Source of the DNA: Corynespora cassiicola
Taxonomy: Eukaryota > Ascomycota > Dothideomycetes > Pleosporales > Corynesporascaceae
Reading direction: 5' to 3'
NCBI GenBank assembly: GCA_022059125.1
Contig: JAEUWY010000006.1
Location: forward strand, 2,666,001-2,730,000
DNA: 64,000 nucleotides
Made by a program: the position numbers and the translations under genes. Below are positions 44,129 to 55,367 of this stretch, in pieces. Positions within the stretch are counted from its first letter, which is position 1. Each line of letters opens with the position of its first letter. The notes below the pieces were generated by a model. That model had not been told where the DNA came from and did no database searches. It worked only from the letters and a program-made list of their open reading frames with translations.

Positions 44129-44836
44129 TGCTAACATCAAATGAGTAAAAAAAACTTCTCAAAGGTCGTCTTTAGATGCGAATAGCCTAGTTGCAAAGAT
44201 ATGGCAGATATATAAATAACTAGTTAAAAACAATTTTTCATGCCTTTCACAAAGCCTTGCCTCAACTTGTTGACTCCTTACTTTACTCTTTGATATCAAC
44301 GATCTTTGACTTCGTTCGTCTGTTGGTTCTGCGATGTTTCTTTTTAAGCGCTGAGAAGCCGGTGATATGTAAACTGATGTTCACTAAGTTATAGGGCTAC
44401 ATACTGTACAGTCAAATTAGATGTATGACTGTTTATCGGCATGTAGAGAAGAACATTACCATTAAATAAACATTTTTGCCTTTTGTTTTTGATTTTCCTT
44501 TTTTATCTTTCCGTTTTAAATCTTCAATTTTGGCTTTCCGTTTTGATTTTCCTTTTTCAACTTTCCGCTTTTGACTTTCCATTTTTGGCTTTCCATTTTT
44601 GACTTTCCGTTCATTTATATCTTGATGAATGATAATGAATATCTAGATGGCCATTTTTGAATTGCCGTCCATAGAATTTCAAAAGCAAAAGACACTATGA
44701 GTACGCGAATGTTCATCGAGCAACCAGGTTTCATGGTATAAGAGCATGGGCAATCACCTACTCACACATATCTTAAATACAAAGCGATCATCATACTACA
44801 AAGAAACAGAACAAAAAATACTACTACACAAACAAA
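44129..44836. other. spacer with pyrimidine-rich repeats
   Basis: About 44470-44610 holds degenerate copies of ttttgactttccattttt-type units, the complement of the array at 43498-43612. No gene seen. A ttaaata TATA-like site lies near 44772, about 65 bp before the secreted-protein ATG. Confidence 0.6.
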
Positions 44837-45319
44837 ATGAAGTCTACTTTTGCGCTTTTCATCGCACTCTTTACTCTGACTGTCCTTGGTAATCCAGTGG
44901 CACCACGTATCACACTCTCGCTCATCAACGATATCACTGGCTTAAACGATACAGCGACTGTTGTAGCAGATGGTAGCTTCAATACCATCCAAAACATGTT
45001 TGAAAATTCGAAGCTGGACTCAGATGGAGAAATTATCGCTACTAGCGCTCAGCTTGATACACCAATTCCAGATGTTTCCTGTGCTTTCCATTACCTGGAC
45101 GCAAGGATTCCTATCAACAGCACGATAACCTTTGTTGATCAGAAGGACTTCAACGATATCACTGCTGTATCATTGTCTAACTCAAATTACCTATTTCAGT
45201 GTCAGACATCTGATACTGGATATACAGGGCTGCAAAAAAGACAGTCCAGGATTCAAGTTAAGGGTTGCCGATACAATCCTTTCCATGGTGGTAGAGGCCC
45301 TTATTATCATTGTAAATAA
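44837..45319 (+). CDS. small secreted protein with Kex2-type site and Cys-containing tail
   Basis: Single exon, 160 aa. The signal peptide MKSTFALFIALFTLTVLG is followed by NPVAP. Four Cys residues lie in SCAFHY, FQCQT, KGCRY and HCK-stop. A KR site in GLQKRQ (about residues 134-135) could release a 25-residue tail with the last two Cys (QSRIQVKGCRYNPFHGGRGP then YYHCK). Size, Cys content and a promoter with a TATA-like site make it an effector-like candidate. No family known. The tail could form a disulfide-closed peptide. Confidence 0.65.
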   Translation: MKSTFALFIALFTLTVLGNPVAPRITLSLINDITGLNDTATVVADGSFNTIQNMFENSKLDSDGEIIATSAQLDTPIPDVSCAFHYLDARIPINSTITFVDQKDFNDITAVSLSNSNYLFQCQTSDTGYTGLQKRQSRIQVKGCRYNPFHGGRGPYYHCK

Positions 45320-45539
45320 GGTTACTCTGACTTGAGAATCGCTTTACAACCACGGTTAAGCTCTTGATTTCCCCCCTCTACTAGGTCGATGGAAAATCTG
45401 CAATTCTTCTTTTCCTAGTTTAAAGTTACATTTTTTGTTACTCTAGTCAATTTCTTTGGAGCTATTGTTAGATACATGAGAAGATAACACCATTCTCTGA
45501 AATTATAAGCAACGCAATATACAAATCCACTCTTTGATT

Positions 45540-46047
45540 TCAGCCTTTGAATTCTTCTCTCAATAGTAGAATTGTTTGCTCAAAACTCTTTGCTATCCCA
45601 AAAAAATTCATCATCTGCTTTTCAATGCACTCCAGCTTGCGAATCTTTGCATCTTTGATTTCGTTTTCTTGACGATATCTGTCAACCATGTCGAAGTTTT
45701 GATTTTTCAAATCCTCAATGTCTTTCCTAAGCTCGAAGATAAGAGCATCGTTGGATGCAATTTCCTTTTTCAGTATCGCGTTTTCAGCTGCCACAGTCAG
45801 ACGTGTTTATGTAACTCCGTTAAATTATACTAGAAATACCTTGATAAGAGTCTGCGGTGACCTTTTCTTCCATGCCATTCTCGTCGTCGGGACCTTCCTC
45901 TCCGATTAAAGGCTTATTCATTACTAGTGCCTAGGATTACGAGCGTTAGGTGGTATGGCATACATCTTGTTCAACTAATAGACGGTCTTCATCCATGAAT
46001 ACAACATACATCTCACCATCCTCAATGGGAGTTGTCGGGCTACTCAT
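45540..46047 (-). CDS. small coiled-coil protein, three exons
   Basis: Exons 46047-45964, 45912-45840 and 45787-45540 join in frame (405 bp, 134 aa) across 51- and 52-bp introns. An alternative acceptor (cactag) for the first intron would hit a stop, so the aag acceptor is chosen. The N-terminus is acidic (MSSPTTPIEDGEMYVVFMDE); the rest is one long coiled coil (LKKEIASNDALIFELRKDIE, then DLKNQNFDMVDRYRQ). No DNA-binding motif. Function unknown. Confidence 0.5.
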
Positions 46048-47106
46048 TGTTTCGATACGAGGGAGGCAAAGGATGAATAGGTAAATAGAAAAAATGAGAC
46101 TGCTGGAGGATTAGCACGGACTGAGCATCTTTTATGTGATTCTACCCAACCTCCTCATCAACTAGCAAGGCATATCAGCGCCTATCGTATCGTCTTTCCA
46201 AAGATTTCTAGCGTCTTTCTAGCCAGTCCAGCCTTTACGGAGATTATGGCATGATGAATAGTCCAACAAGGATTTAAGTGACGTCTTCAGCGTTAAAACA
46301 CCATGCAATGTCTCAGCTTCACCCCTGTGAGTACCCAAGGCTGAATTAATGCCACTTACCACCCCTTGTTGGCTTGGCTGGCTCCGTCTGGTCAAGCGAG
46401 TACCATCCCATGACTGCTCATGGGGCAATGTCGTCGAATGAACCTGTACCAGGGTACTGGATCTACTACGAATGGCTATCTAAAGCAGCTAATGCTGATA
46501 CCTACATGCAACACAGCCACTCAATATAGAGCTCCCCTGACCCATGCGTTTTTCGAACATGGAGCATGCTCTGTCCGTATGTATGCACACGGAGACTGTG
46601 TCTTCTTCTGGTCGCTCCCCGTCCCATGAATCAATATAGGTAGACTGATGCATTTATATCTTCATGCTGAAAAGTCACGAGACTGCTGCATCCAAAACAT
46701 CTTTCAGGTTGGTTTGGGAGAATGATACATGTAGCAACTCGAGTTTTTATTAACAAGACCAGATTTCCTCTTGTTTCCGGCAACATCTAAGTAGTTTACA
46801 GCACTTGATGACATGAAAGCCTCGCTGATAGATAGGCGCTCGTCTAGATTCGCTTGATCATCGCCCATGATTATGCCTGCGTATGCCGCATAGCCATCCA
46901 ACATGAAGGCAATCCATCAAGTTCCATTGGCGCCCTGAAATTCATCAGTCCATTTTTGCTTCTTACCCTTGATAGTGTATTCTTAACTAGCCGCCCTGAA
47001 TCGCAGGTCCGAGACATGGTTGGGCCCCTGAGGCAGGAACTTCTAGATTGCAGTATATTAGAAGCTCTTTCCCGCCCACGTACTCTCTAGATCATCTTTA
47101 CTCAAA

Positions 47107-48057
47107 ATGATGAGCGCTGTTTTTATCTTCCTTATCGTTACCCTTTCATGTGGACTTGTCATCAACTTGCCACTTATCTACATCGATATAAGGCTACTTC
47201 TCAGAAACAAATCGACATATTTCTGGGAAATCATAGTATTCATTTTACTTGGCATTGCCCAAGCATCTTTGTCAATAGTTGGAATCATTGCAACTTTGAC
47301 CACACTCAAGACGAACATTCAACCTGCTTGGTTGAACGCTGTTATTCTATGTAATCTTCAGCTTTCTGTTGGAACAAACGTAAGTAGACCCATTCGATAG
47401 TTTTTTAGGCTCATGAACTATCAGCTTGCTCGCAAGCTCTGCACGATACAAGCTCTGCACGATACAAGCTCTAAACTACCTTGTATGGGTCTTGCATGTC
47501 ACAAACATCTTTACCGTACCTGATATATTCTCCTGTATCATGTAAGATCATTTGACCACCGCTTGATTAATATCTTTTGAAACTGTTTAGGGACCAGGAA
47601 TTGTGTGTATTCGCCGAGACTTCATTGTTTTTCCGTGTGACAGTGGCTTCACTTGTGTTCTTAGCAGTTTGTTACCACTACCTACAAGTCCACAACATGG
47701 CCCACCTAGAAGAGGGACGAAATTCTGCATACATACGTTTAATGGTGCTTTGGATCGTTTCAAACGGGATCGCAGCATTATGTGGACTAGGTAGAGTTAT
47801 TTCCTGTTATAGCTTATCATTTGCGGGAAAGCAGATAAGTACCGGCTTCCGTTGGGGATTCATTCTTGTAAGTTTTGGATCTTTGAGAAGACGAGAGCTT
47901 ACGTGGATTATAGACCTATCTGCACTCACAATTGATAGCCTCTTTGGGGTTTTGCATCAAGGGTATCGAGAATCGAGTAGCTCGACTGTCGCATTCTCAC
48001 TCGACTCACATTGGAAATAGTAATGATGAAAGCGCCGTCAGATTGAATAGCTTCTAA
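47107..48057 (+). pseudogene. multi-span membrane protein broken by a 16-bp duplication
   Basis: Exons 47107-47379, 47425-47541, 47591-47867 and 47914-48057 have good splice sites (GTAAGT, GTAAGA, GTAAGT). They encode several membrane helices (MMSAVFIFLIVTLSCGLVIN; WEIIVFILLGIAQASLSIVG; ALNYLVWVLHVTNIF; VTVASLVFLAVCYHYL; MVLWIVSNGIAALCGLG), perhaps seven as in fungal rhodopsin-like membrane families. In exon 2 the 16-bp unit gctctgcacgatacaa occurs twice (47436-47451, 47452-47467). The four exons sum to a multiple of three (264 codons plus stop) only if one unit is removed. The duplication therefore shifts the frame and leads to early stops. Family not identified. Confidence 0.6.
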
Positions 48058-48404
48058 GTGGAAAACCAGAAAGAAATCTCTACAAACACTGGTGTTAAGT
48101 ATCATGATGGGCTGAATCGAGCTAGATGGATACCTTGCAAATGATGATCTTATGCCAGAGCGTCAGGTCGCAGTACATTTAGATGTTGAATAGAACCCTA
48201 CGTGTTTTGCATGTTGCTAAACATCAAGAACTTTGATTCTATACCAATGCCATGCATGTATCGTCCCCATTACGCCTGTTCTGCAGTACTCTTTTTCGCA
48301 TCAAAATGCCTTCCACTATGAAGGCATCACACGGGTTGATGCTCCTAACGGAAGCAGCCACCTATCTTGGAAAGCGTAAAATAACCCCGCGTGCCCCGCG
48401 TAAG

Positions 48405-48875
48405 CCGTAGTTGTGCGGTGCACGGAGATACGGAAAGCGGACTCCGGATTGGGAATACAGTCGAGGCTCCAGCGCTCGATTAACTAGCGTGTTCAGCATT
48501 GAACCCACTATGAGCCTGAAGCGCAGCAACGGACAGTTGCGCTATTTTCTAGCCCTGCAAATGAACGTTGATCGCTCTGCTGACTGGACAGGAGATGGGT
48601 TGGGTCTCGCTCAGCGGGCAGAGCGGCAGACAAAGATAGATGGCACGGAATAAAATCTCTACTTTAGCAAGGGACTCAGGTGCCGCTTCCATAAGGCTGC
48701 AGTTGCAGCTTAAATACAAAGGTTGAAAGGCCTTGTAGACCTTGGATACATCGGTTACACAGTTGTACAGAGGACGGCTCCTTGCCTAAGCACTGCAATC
48801 GCTAGCGCCGTAGAGAAGTGCTCAAGCTTGATCACTTGAGCGCGACAAGGAGCTCAGATTGGTCCTTCTCCCCAT
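48405..48875 (+). repeat. dispersed repeat, copy A
   Basis: Shares blocks with 54470-55165 in the same order and orientation: ccagcgctcgattaac, then further on ggctccttgcctaagcactg and gtgctcaagcttgat, ending gcgacaagga. No coding frame or terminal repeats seen. Copy B has additional sequence in the middle. Confidence 0.65.
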
Positions 48876-49297
48876 TCAAACCGATTTATTATTGCTTTCG
48901 CGCAACGCTGGAGGCAATATTCTAGAACTCCATTTGAGGGAGATAAAGGAAAGCAACAATCGATGTAGCCCGTTGCCAAGAATTTCAGACGCAGACCAAC
49001 CGTCATGCTCAGCTCTAGACCCGTGACATAAGCTCAAGTAGAAGCAGAATCAACAATGCTCGAATCGGTCATGGCAGGTTCACTCATTAGAGAGATGCAT
49101 CAAAGTTCCGATTATAATTCACATATTAATACTGTTAACATGAACCCAGCATGTTCGCTATCTATCACGTGGTCTGGCTCATGATTAGTGCGGTTGCATG
49201 ACGTCACCAATAGGCTCTTGACCTTTGGAGTAAAAAGCGTATGACGTCTTAGGCTATTGTAGTAGGACTACGTAAAATACCTAAGCACCACGTACAA

Positions 49298-50287
49298 TTA
49301 TGGCTTTGCTCCTTTTTTAACTTCCTTTTCCTTCTTCGCTCCCTTTTTCCCCTTTGCCTTCCTCTCTCCACTTATTTCCGTCTTTCCATTACAACTTTCT
49401 TTCCTTTTTCTCTTCTTCTTTTTCTTGGCAGTAAACTCCTCTGGTTCTTCTTTTTTCTTCACCTTTTTCTTTTTCTTTAATTTTTTCTCTTTCTCACTCT
49501 CCTGGAGCTTGCTATCCTCCTCAGTCATCTGTACCTTCTTCGATAGCTTGTCCTTTTTCTTCTGACGGTCTTTCCCTTCCTTCGTACAAGCGGAGAATTT
49601 TTTCCAATTTAATACTCCAAATACTTCGCTCTGATTCCAAAAGCCGGATTCTACCAAAGAATCAATGGTGCTCATGATCAGAACCCTCCATCTGTCCCAA
49701 CCTCGTACTTTCCACAACCGCTGCTGATATTTCGCCATCTCAAAATGCATGTTCCAAGTATGCGTTTCGTCCACAGGCCAAATCTGGTAACGGAAGTCCT
49801 CGGCTCCTTGTACCATCGGGTGCACAATTTGAATTTGTAAAGCATTATGACCAAATGCTGCTGCCCAGCGAAGGATCGGAATCTCGATCATTTGCAAGCT
49901 CGTGAACCCATTGGGGTTGAATCTTTGCGGGGGAGGTGGAGACAGCACTATGACTGATTCACCTCTCGATATAAACCATGCAAATATTGCAGAAGCTCCT
50001 TCAACGTATCTAACCCAAACCCCTCCTTTCTTTTTGCGATTTGGACACATCGGATTCTTTTTGTCCATGAGAGGCCCCATCGTATTAGCCAGGGTTTGCA
50101 TGTGATGCTTGTCCGCCCATTCTTGGGCCTCTGTACGAAAAATGCCGCTCCACAGAACCTGAGCATTGCGTCGCCATTCTTTTCTTAATTGTTCGATAAT
50201 CTGTGCTTCTTCTTCGGCCGTGAGGTACTGGTGTAATATCGGTATCAACGACGATAGATTGCATCGAGAACCTTGAGGAGCACTCAT
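49298..50287 (-). CDS. conserved fungal protein with lysine-rich tail
   Basis: ATG 50287 opens MSAPQGSRCNLSSLIPILHQ, 329 aa; a tatataag TATA box lies about 90 bp upstream. The upstream in-frame codons start only at TTG and overlap the TATA box, so this start is preferred. The globular part (about residues 1-230) contains QTLANTMGPLMDKKN, WVRYVEGASAIFAWFISRGE and PPPQRFNPNGFTSLQMIEIP. I think I have seen this pattern in other ascomycete hypothetical proteins, without known function. The last 100 residues are dominated by Lys and Glu and may be a nuclear or nucleolar signal. Confidence 0.65.
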   Translation of the reverse strand: MSAPQGSRCNLSSLIPILHQYLTAEEEAQIIEQLRKEWRRNAQVLWSGIFRTEAQEWADKHHMQTLANTMGPLMDKKNPMCPNRKKKGGVWVRYVEGASAIFAWFISRGESVIVLSPPPPQRFNPNGFTSLQMIEIPILRWAAAFGHNALQIQIVHPMVQGAEDFRYQIWPVDETHTWNMHFEMAKYQQRLWKVRGWDRWRVLIMSTIDSLVESGFWNQSEVFGVLNWKKFSACTKEGKDRQKKKDKLSKKVQMTEEDSKLQESEKEKKLKKKKKVKKKEEPEEFTAKKKKKRKRKESCNGKTEISGERKAKGKKGAKKEKEVKKGAKP

Positions 50288-50994
50288 AAAACCTATTGCG
50301 GTCGATGTCAAAACTATGGTTCTGAGAGTTTTATCTCGATTCACAGATCTCTGGAAATCAGGTTTGGCCTCACTTATATACAATTCGAGTCACAGACCCG
50401 GTGGCTTGGGATTGACGCAGTAGCTGTGGACTATGGTGCGGGGAATGACTGCGATGCAAACGTTAGAGCCTTTAGCGCAAAGCTAATTTGCATCAACAAG
50501 GAACTCATACTTGGAGCTACCTATCTGTACACTTGCTGGAAATTACCGTCTACAATGCTGTGCAAATAGTGTTTCTCTTTCATGCATGATAAAAAAGCTT
50601 TTGAACACGTTTGCCTCATAGGTTGTCAGTGGAGAACCTACGATGCACTGAGGTCAAGCCCCATTAGTTCTTCCTCAAAAATTCTAATTGCTCTATTCTG
50701 ACTCTAGTGCGCATCAGCTGAAGATATTTTCAAGCAGCAGATGTCCGATAGGATACTTTACTAGTCTCTAACCTGTATTGGTCTGCGCTCTAGTCGCCAT
50801 GGCGCGAACTCACTAGGTCGTCGGAGCAAAATGCGGGGTACTAACTTAGCATCATAGAAGCAGCTTAACTATTTAGTGACTGACTGTTCACAATCTGGGA
50901 CGTTCTCAAGAGATACACATCTGTTTGACTCTCAAAATTCAAGCCATGATGTCACATAGTATTGGGGTTTTGTTTCTACTGTACACACGCCAGA

Positions 50995-52136
50995 TCAATG
51001 AAACTCGAAGTCCTTCAGTTCGGGGCCATTGGCAAGACGAGTGACAGGGTCAGCAATTGCCATCACCCTCTCAGCGAGGCCACAATGATGCTGACTTTTC
51101 TTAGGTTTTCCTGGGCGACACCATACAGGAGATCTGATGCGCTGCATCTTGGTATACAGCTCCGAAACACTTAACCCGGAGGGTGGCGCTGTTGTTATTG
51201 GCAATAGCCCTTGTAGTTCCATTTCTTTTAACAAGGCACCGTAAAGTATAGAACCACATTCGAATGAGTCACCATGTGGGCATCGATAAAGAGGACTACG
51301 AAATTCCTCGAGGAGATCCTGCAACTGAGAAAAGACAGTGTTAATCGCTTGCCTCCGTAACTCTTCAATTCTATCTGCTAGAAGTCAGTCTATAGATTAG
51401 CCGCGTGTGGAACGGCTCACTCACCAACGCAGATCGCGATTGGAAGACCTAAAGTCGGCAATTCTTGGTCATACCGCCTAATTGCCACTGTTGTCGTCTG
51501 CACGAACTCCTTTGGAAGCCTCAATACCCAAGCTATACACATCCAGAGCATGAGATCTCGGCAGAAGTACGAAGGGATGGGAGTGGCCACTTGCAGATGC
51601 TCGATCCATCTCTCTGTAAACGACTCCAGTGCTTCTGCACAATCGTAGAAGTCGATTAAAACAGCCATTTTGGCAAGCATTTCTAAGGATACTGTACGTG
51701 GTACTTGACTATTGCGAAGATGCAGGACTCGCAGAATGCAAAGCAGTGCTTCACTATCCCAACCTTCGGCGGGCACATGATAGAGACCGTCGTTCTTGTT
51801 GTGGATGCCTTCCTTCCAGTTCGTCCCAGAGAGCATACGCTCGAATATAGGTGCCGCTGATACCAGGTGACGTTGAGAAACATAGTACCAAATTTCGTCT
51901 CCCTCGGTTTCGGTTAGGTTTGACTCGCTTGCATCATTCGCGATAATAGCGATTTGGAAGGAGGCTTCCTGGTCAGCATCTCCAGAATTAGATTCGCTGG
52001 CAGTAGCTTCGTGGGCAATCACTGTGGTATGTCCATTAACCTCAGCAAAGCTCCAAGGTGCAAAGCTAGCATTTGGGTTTTTCAAGATGATTACTGTATC
52101 CGCTTTAGCGTCGATCTCGTAATTGACTCTAGGCAT
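50995..52136 (-). CDS. BTB/POZ-domain protein
   Basis: Exon 1 (ATG 52136, or 52232) to 51425 and exon 2 (51377-50995) join across a 47-bp GTGAGT...CTAG intron, giving 364 aa (396 from the upper ATG). The BTB fold follows DEIWYYVSQRHLVSAAPIFE, RMLSGTNWKE, WDSEALLCILRVLHL and LEMLAKMAVLIDFYDCAEAL. The C-terminal part contains CGLAERVMAIADPVTRL, typical of fungal BTB proteins. Likely a protein-interaction or Cullin3-type adaptor. Intact. Confidence 0.75.
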
Positions 52137-52262
52137 ATTTGCCAATAGGTGAAGTGTAGAAAATTGCGAAGAGAATGTTTGAACTGTGCAGTAGATGATG
52201 TTCTCTTTTAAATGTTCGTGCAGGCCCTGCATGGTGCAGCACTGGCCTCCAATAAGACGTCG

Positions 52263-52933
52263 CTACGTGTCCCAGAAGAACCCTTTATATTTAAGCCCGT
52301 GACCTTCGCACTTGGCATGAAGTCATACTTTGAGGTCGACATCCTCAACAGGGGTTGCGCCGAATGGTGCCCATTGACAGACTGGAACTCGAGCGTGGTG
52401 GCCTGATTGAGAAAGGAAGAGCAGCCGACACTCATCCGCACGTGCTACATGCCCATGTGCCACAAGAGGGTTGGATACAGATTCCTGTATAAACGACTGA
52501 ACTGTCCCTGACCACACAGCTGAATGGAGGTCGATTGGTATTAGCCCGTACCTAACATCCTGCAAAAGCCTCTTCTGCAGTCCTAGGATGGAGCTCCCAA
52601 GCCAGAGGCATGCAATCTTAGGTGCCCGTTCCATACACATTCGTCCGACAATATATATATATTGTCGCCGGCCAGGGAGTCAATAGCAGCCAAAGCTCCC
52701 TGGATCCATGGGGTAACTGCGTTGCATTCTAGGCTAGGCTCGTAGAAGACACTGAGCAACATGGGACGTATGCCCCTAGTATTGCAGCTTAAGGTGAGAA
52801 GTCTGTCTAGCTGAGGGCCCTGGTATATCCAGTTATGTTGTGACCGATCATTAGGACCGGTGAACGGAAACCCTGGTGATTTTCTTTTGCTGATTCTAGG
52901 AGTCGGCAGTTGCAATGTTTTGTCGCCACCCAT
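52263..52933 (-). pseudogene. unnamed conserved fungal gene, frameshift and stop
   Basis: The frame from 52933 includes RGIRPMLLSVFYEPSLECNA and ALAAIDSLAGDN, then shifts at an (AT)n tract (about 52649-52662). It continues in another frame with MCMERAPKIACLWLGSSILG, PIDLHSAVWSGTVQSFIQES and PVCQWAPFGATPVEDVDLKV. A TGA at 52325-52323 is followed in frame by LHAKCEGHGLKYKGFFWDT and a stop. The blocks fit one ancestral reading frame. Function unknown. Confidence 0.5.
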
Positions 52934-53223
52934 GGATGGAAACAGAAGGACAGCACTCAGTGCAGCGTACGCGTATACATAAAAGTCCAGTGCTTATATA
53001 GATATAGTGATTATATAGATATAATGCGATACAGCAGATGTGCAAGGCGCGCAAAATTAACCAACACAATATTTCAATTTCGATTTGAAGCTTTTATGAT
53101 ATATTTCATAATGATCTTTCACTCTCAACGTCATTCTTGCCGAACGATGCTGGTATTGTACATAGAGCAGCCTTGAGAGTATATCAAGAGACATGATAAC
53201 AAGTGATACCCTACTATTTATTG

Positions 53224-53550
53224 CTAATCACCCCTTGAGATGGAATCGCTTAAGGTACAAAAATTAGAAGGTCGCTTGATAACCAGATGTTGTTTTTGGC
53301 TCTGCAGTTCTATCAGCAGATAAAATTAGAAGTTGAGATTTGGGAGACTTACATATTTTGCTGCCCCGCATGGCCAATCGAAACCCTCTTCGTCGGAGGT
53401 AAAGACACATGGAGCAACTCCTGGCTTCTCTATAAAAATTACAATCCGGGCTTGGTTGTTGATTTGATGCAATGCCGAAGCTTTTTTGAAAATTTCATTA
53501 ACGCGGTTCTGGAAGATTCGATTACGACTGCAAGAATTATCTTTTGGCAT
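53224..53550 (-). CDS. small MADS-like protein, 91 aa
   Basis: Exon 1 (53550-53353) and exon 2 (53301-53224) join across a 51-bp GTAAGT...TGCAG intron in frame. The core RNRIFQNRVNEIFKKASALH, then QARIVIFIEKPG and CVFTSDEEGFDWP, aligns with the protein at 43805-44128 and with the MADS pattern. The C-terminal tail after the intron is basic and unlike the paralogue. Both are tiny one-domain proteins. Confidence 0.5.
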
Positions 53551-54469
53551 CTTAGCAGCTCTTGAGATGTTGATACGTTCGGCACGAGGTGCAAGTACAA
53601 TAAATATGAGATGTTGTTTCGGTGATAGAAGGTGTACCTTTTTTTTCACCGTGTTTGTATCCTCTTGGGATATTATATATGTTGGTAGCAATCACCTGGC
53701 TGTCATCCTTTCTACGCCGCAATCGCAAAAACAGAAGTAGGTTTTCCGAAACAGGGGCTCCATGTTACCTGCGGCGGCTAATCCACCAATACCACCATCC
53801 AGCTTCGAATTATTTGTTGTTGGTTACAAACATTTGCTGAGCTTAACGTTGCATGCAAGGGTCTTAGAAGGCTGTGCACGGCACAGCAGCTGGAACCGAA
53901 CATGATCAGCATCTTATGAGCCGCGGCACAGCTCGGGTTGGGTTTAGAAAACCGAGGACGGGATTCAGTCAGACTCATTTTCGCGACCACGACGGCTTGT
54001 ACCACTACATTAACTCCAATTGGCCCAAACTTCAGTCACGCGGCTGCATCTTGTTTCATTCGAGACTGCCGCAGTGCGTGGCAACAAAAGGTGCTTGGGG
54101 CAGATCCTGGCACTGTCAAGGCGCAGGTAACGCGCGCTTCGGATAGCTCTTCGTATCGTGCGACCACCATCTTCCCGATATATCACCAGATTGATACAAT
54201 TTCATTGAAAATAGAATTTAATAGCCGGTACCCGATTCACGACAGACAGTGGCGGAAGAAGCCAGCGTTTTTAGAACAGGATGCGACTGACTGACGATAT
54301 ACCCTGTCTGCCTTCTTGCTGTGCTTCATGGGTTGCGAGAGGAAAGATGAACTGGACCGTTGATTGCGATGGAATCGGCAGTGTGAGAAAGTTTTACTCC
54401 CTGAACGTCCCTCCGCATATCCCACACAAGCTCTATCGTGCAATATACTTTTGGTGGTGGTGGTGAGGC
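53551..54469. other. intergenic, nothing recognised
   Basis: No motif-bearing frame or shared repeat was seen between the MADS-like gene and the dispersed repeat. Confidence 0.4.
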
Positions 54470-55165
54470 ATGTGATTGTGTGGCGCACGGAAATACCGAG
54501 GACCGGCCCCGGGTTCGGCACAGAGCTGAGGCCCCAGCGCTCGATTAACCGATGCGTTGAGGATTGAACGTGCAATCAGCTCTCCACACAGCCATCGTAC
54601 AATCTTGAGATGCATTTCAACAGCCGATCATACAATCAGAATCAAAAGTTTGTGTAGCACGAAAATAAATGATTGCGCCGCCTTCCAGCCCTGCAACCTA
54701 CCCGTTGATCCTTTTGCTAACTGGATAGGAGGTTTGCTCAAGTCTTGCTACGTCCTCGTGCTTCGGAAGCGCATCGCAGCTAATACATACGCTAAGCAGC
54801 GGCTGAAAATCGGTTCAGCTTGTTGAAAAGGAACATAATGGATCAAGAGACATCTGTACAGGAGAATAGGACGGGCGGGTTAGCAGGCCTCACCCAGCAG
54901 GCACAGCAGCGGACAGATGGCTATGATACGGAACAGCGGGATTGAAGTCTCTGCCTTGGTAAGTGACTGAGGTGTTACTGGCACTATAATGAAGTTGAAA
55001 TTGTATACAAACATGGAAAGGCTCTACAGGTCCTGGGGATACAGCGGTTGCACGATTGTATAACGAACGGCTCCTTGCCTAAGCACTGCAATTACTAGCG
55101 CCACAGAGGAGTGCTCAAGCTTGATTACTCGGATGCGACAAGGAACTCGGACTGTTCCCTTCACA
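54470..55165 (+). repeat. dispersed repeat, copy B
   Basis: Matches 48405-48875 in block order (ccagcgctcgattaac, cggctccttgcctaagcactg, gtgctcaagcttgat, gcgacaaggaa). It is about 220 bp longer, through extra middle sequence. No gene inside. Confidence 0.65.
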
Positions 55166-55367
55166 TCAATGTATAATCTCTTCAACACAAGGTCAAGGCC
55201 AAAATCGGTCGGCCGTCATCCCTGCACATAGTGGCAAGATCTCGCCACAAAGTACTGAAGGCGCTGTTACATATCATGAGTAAGCATTAAATTACGATTT
55301 ATTTACTTCATGTAAGCCGATCTCGTGGGTCTTAGTGACACATGAAGAAAGTGCTATTCTGGGAAAG

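Noticed and set aside
46420..46640. Possible two-exon small gene (MSSNEPVPGYWIYYEWLSKA, then APLTHAFFEHGACS)
   Set aside because: No convincing donor joins the two parts, and neither part is recognised.
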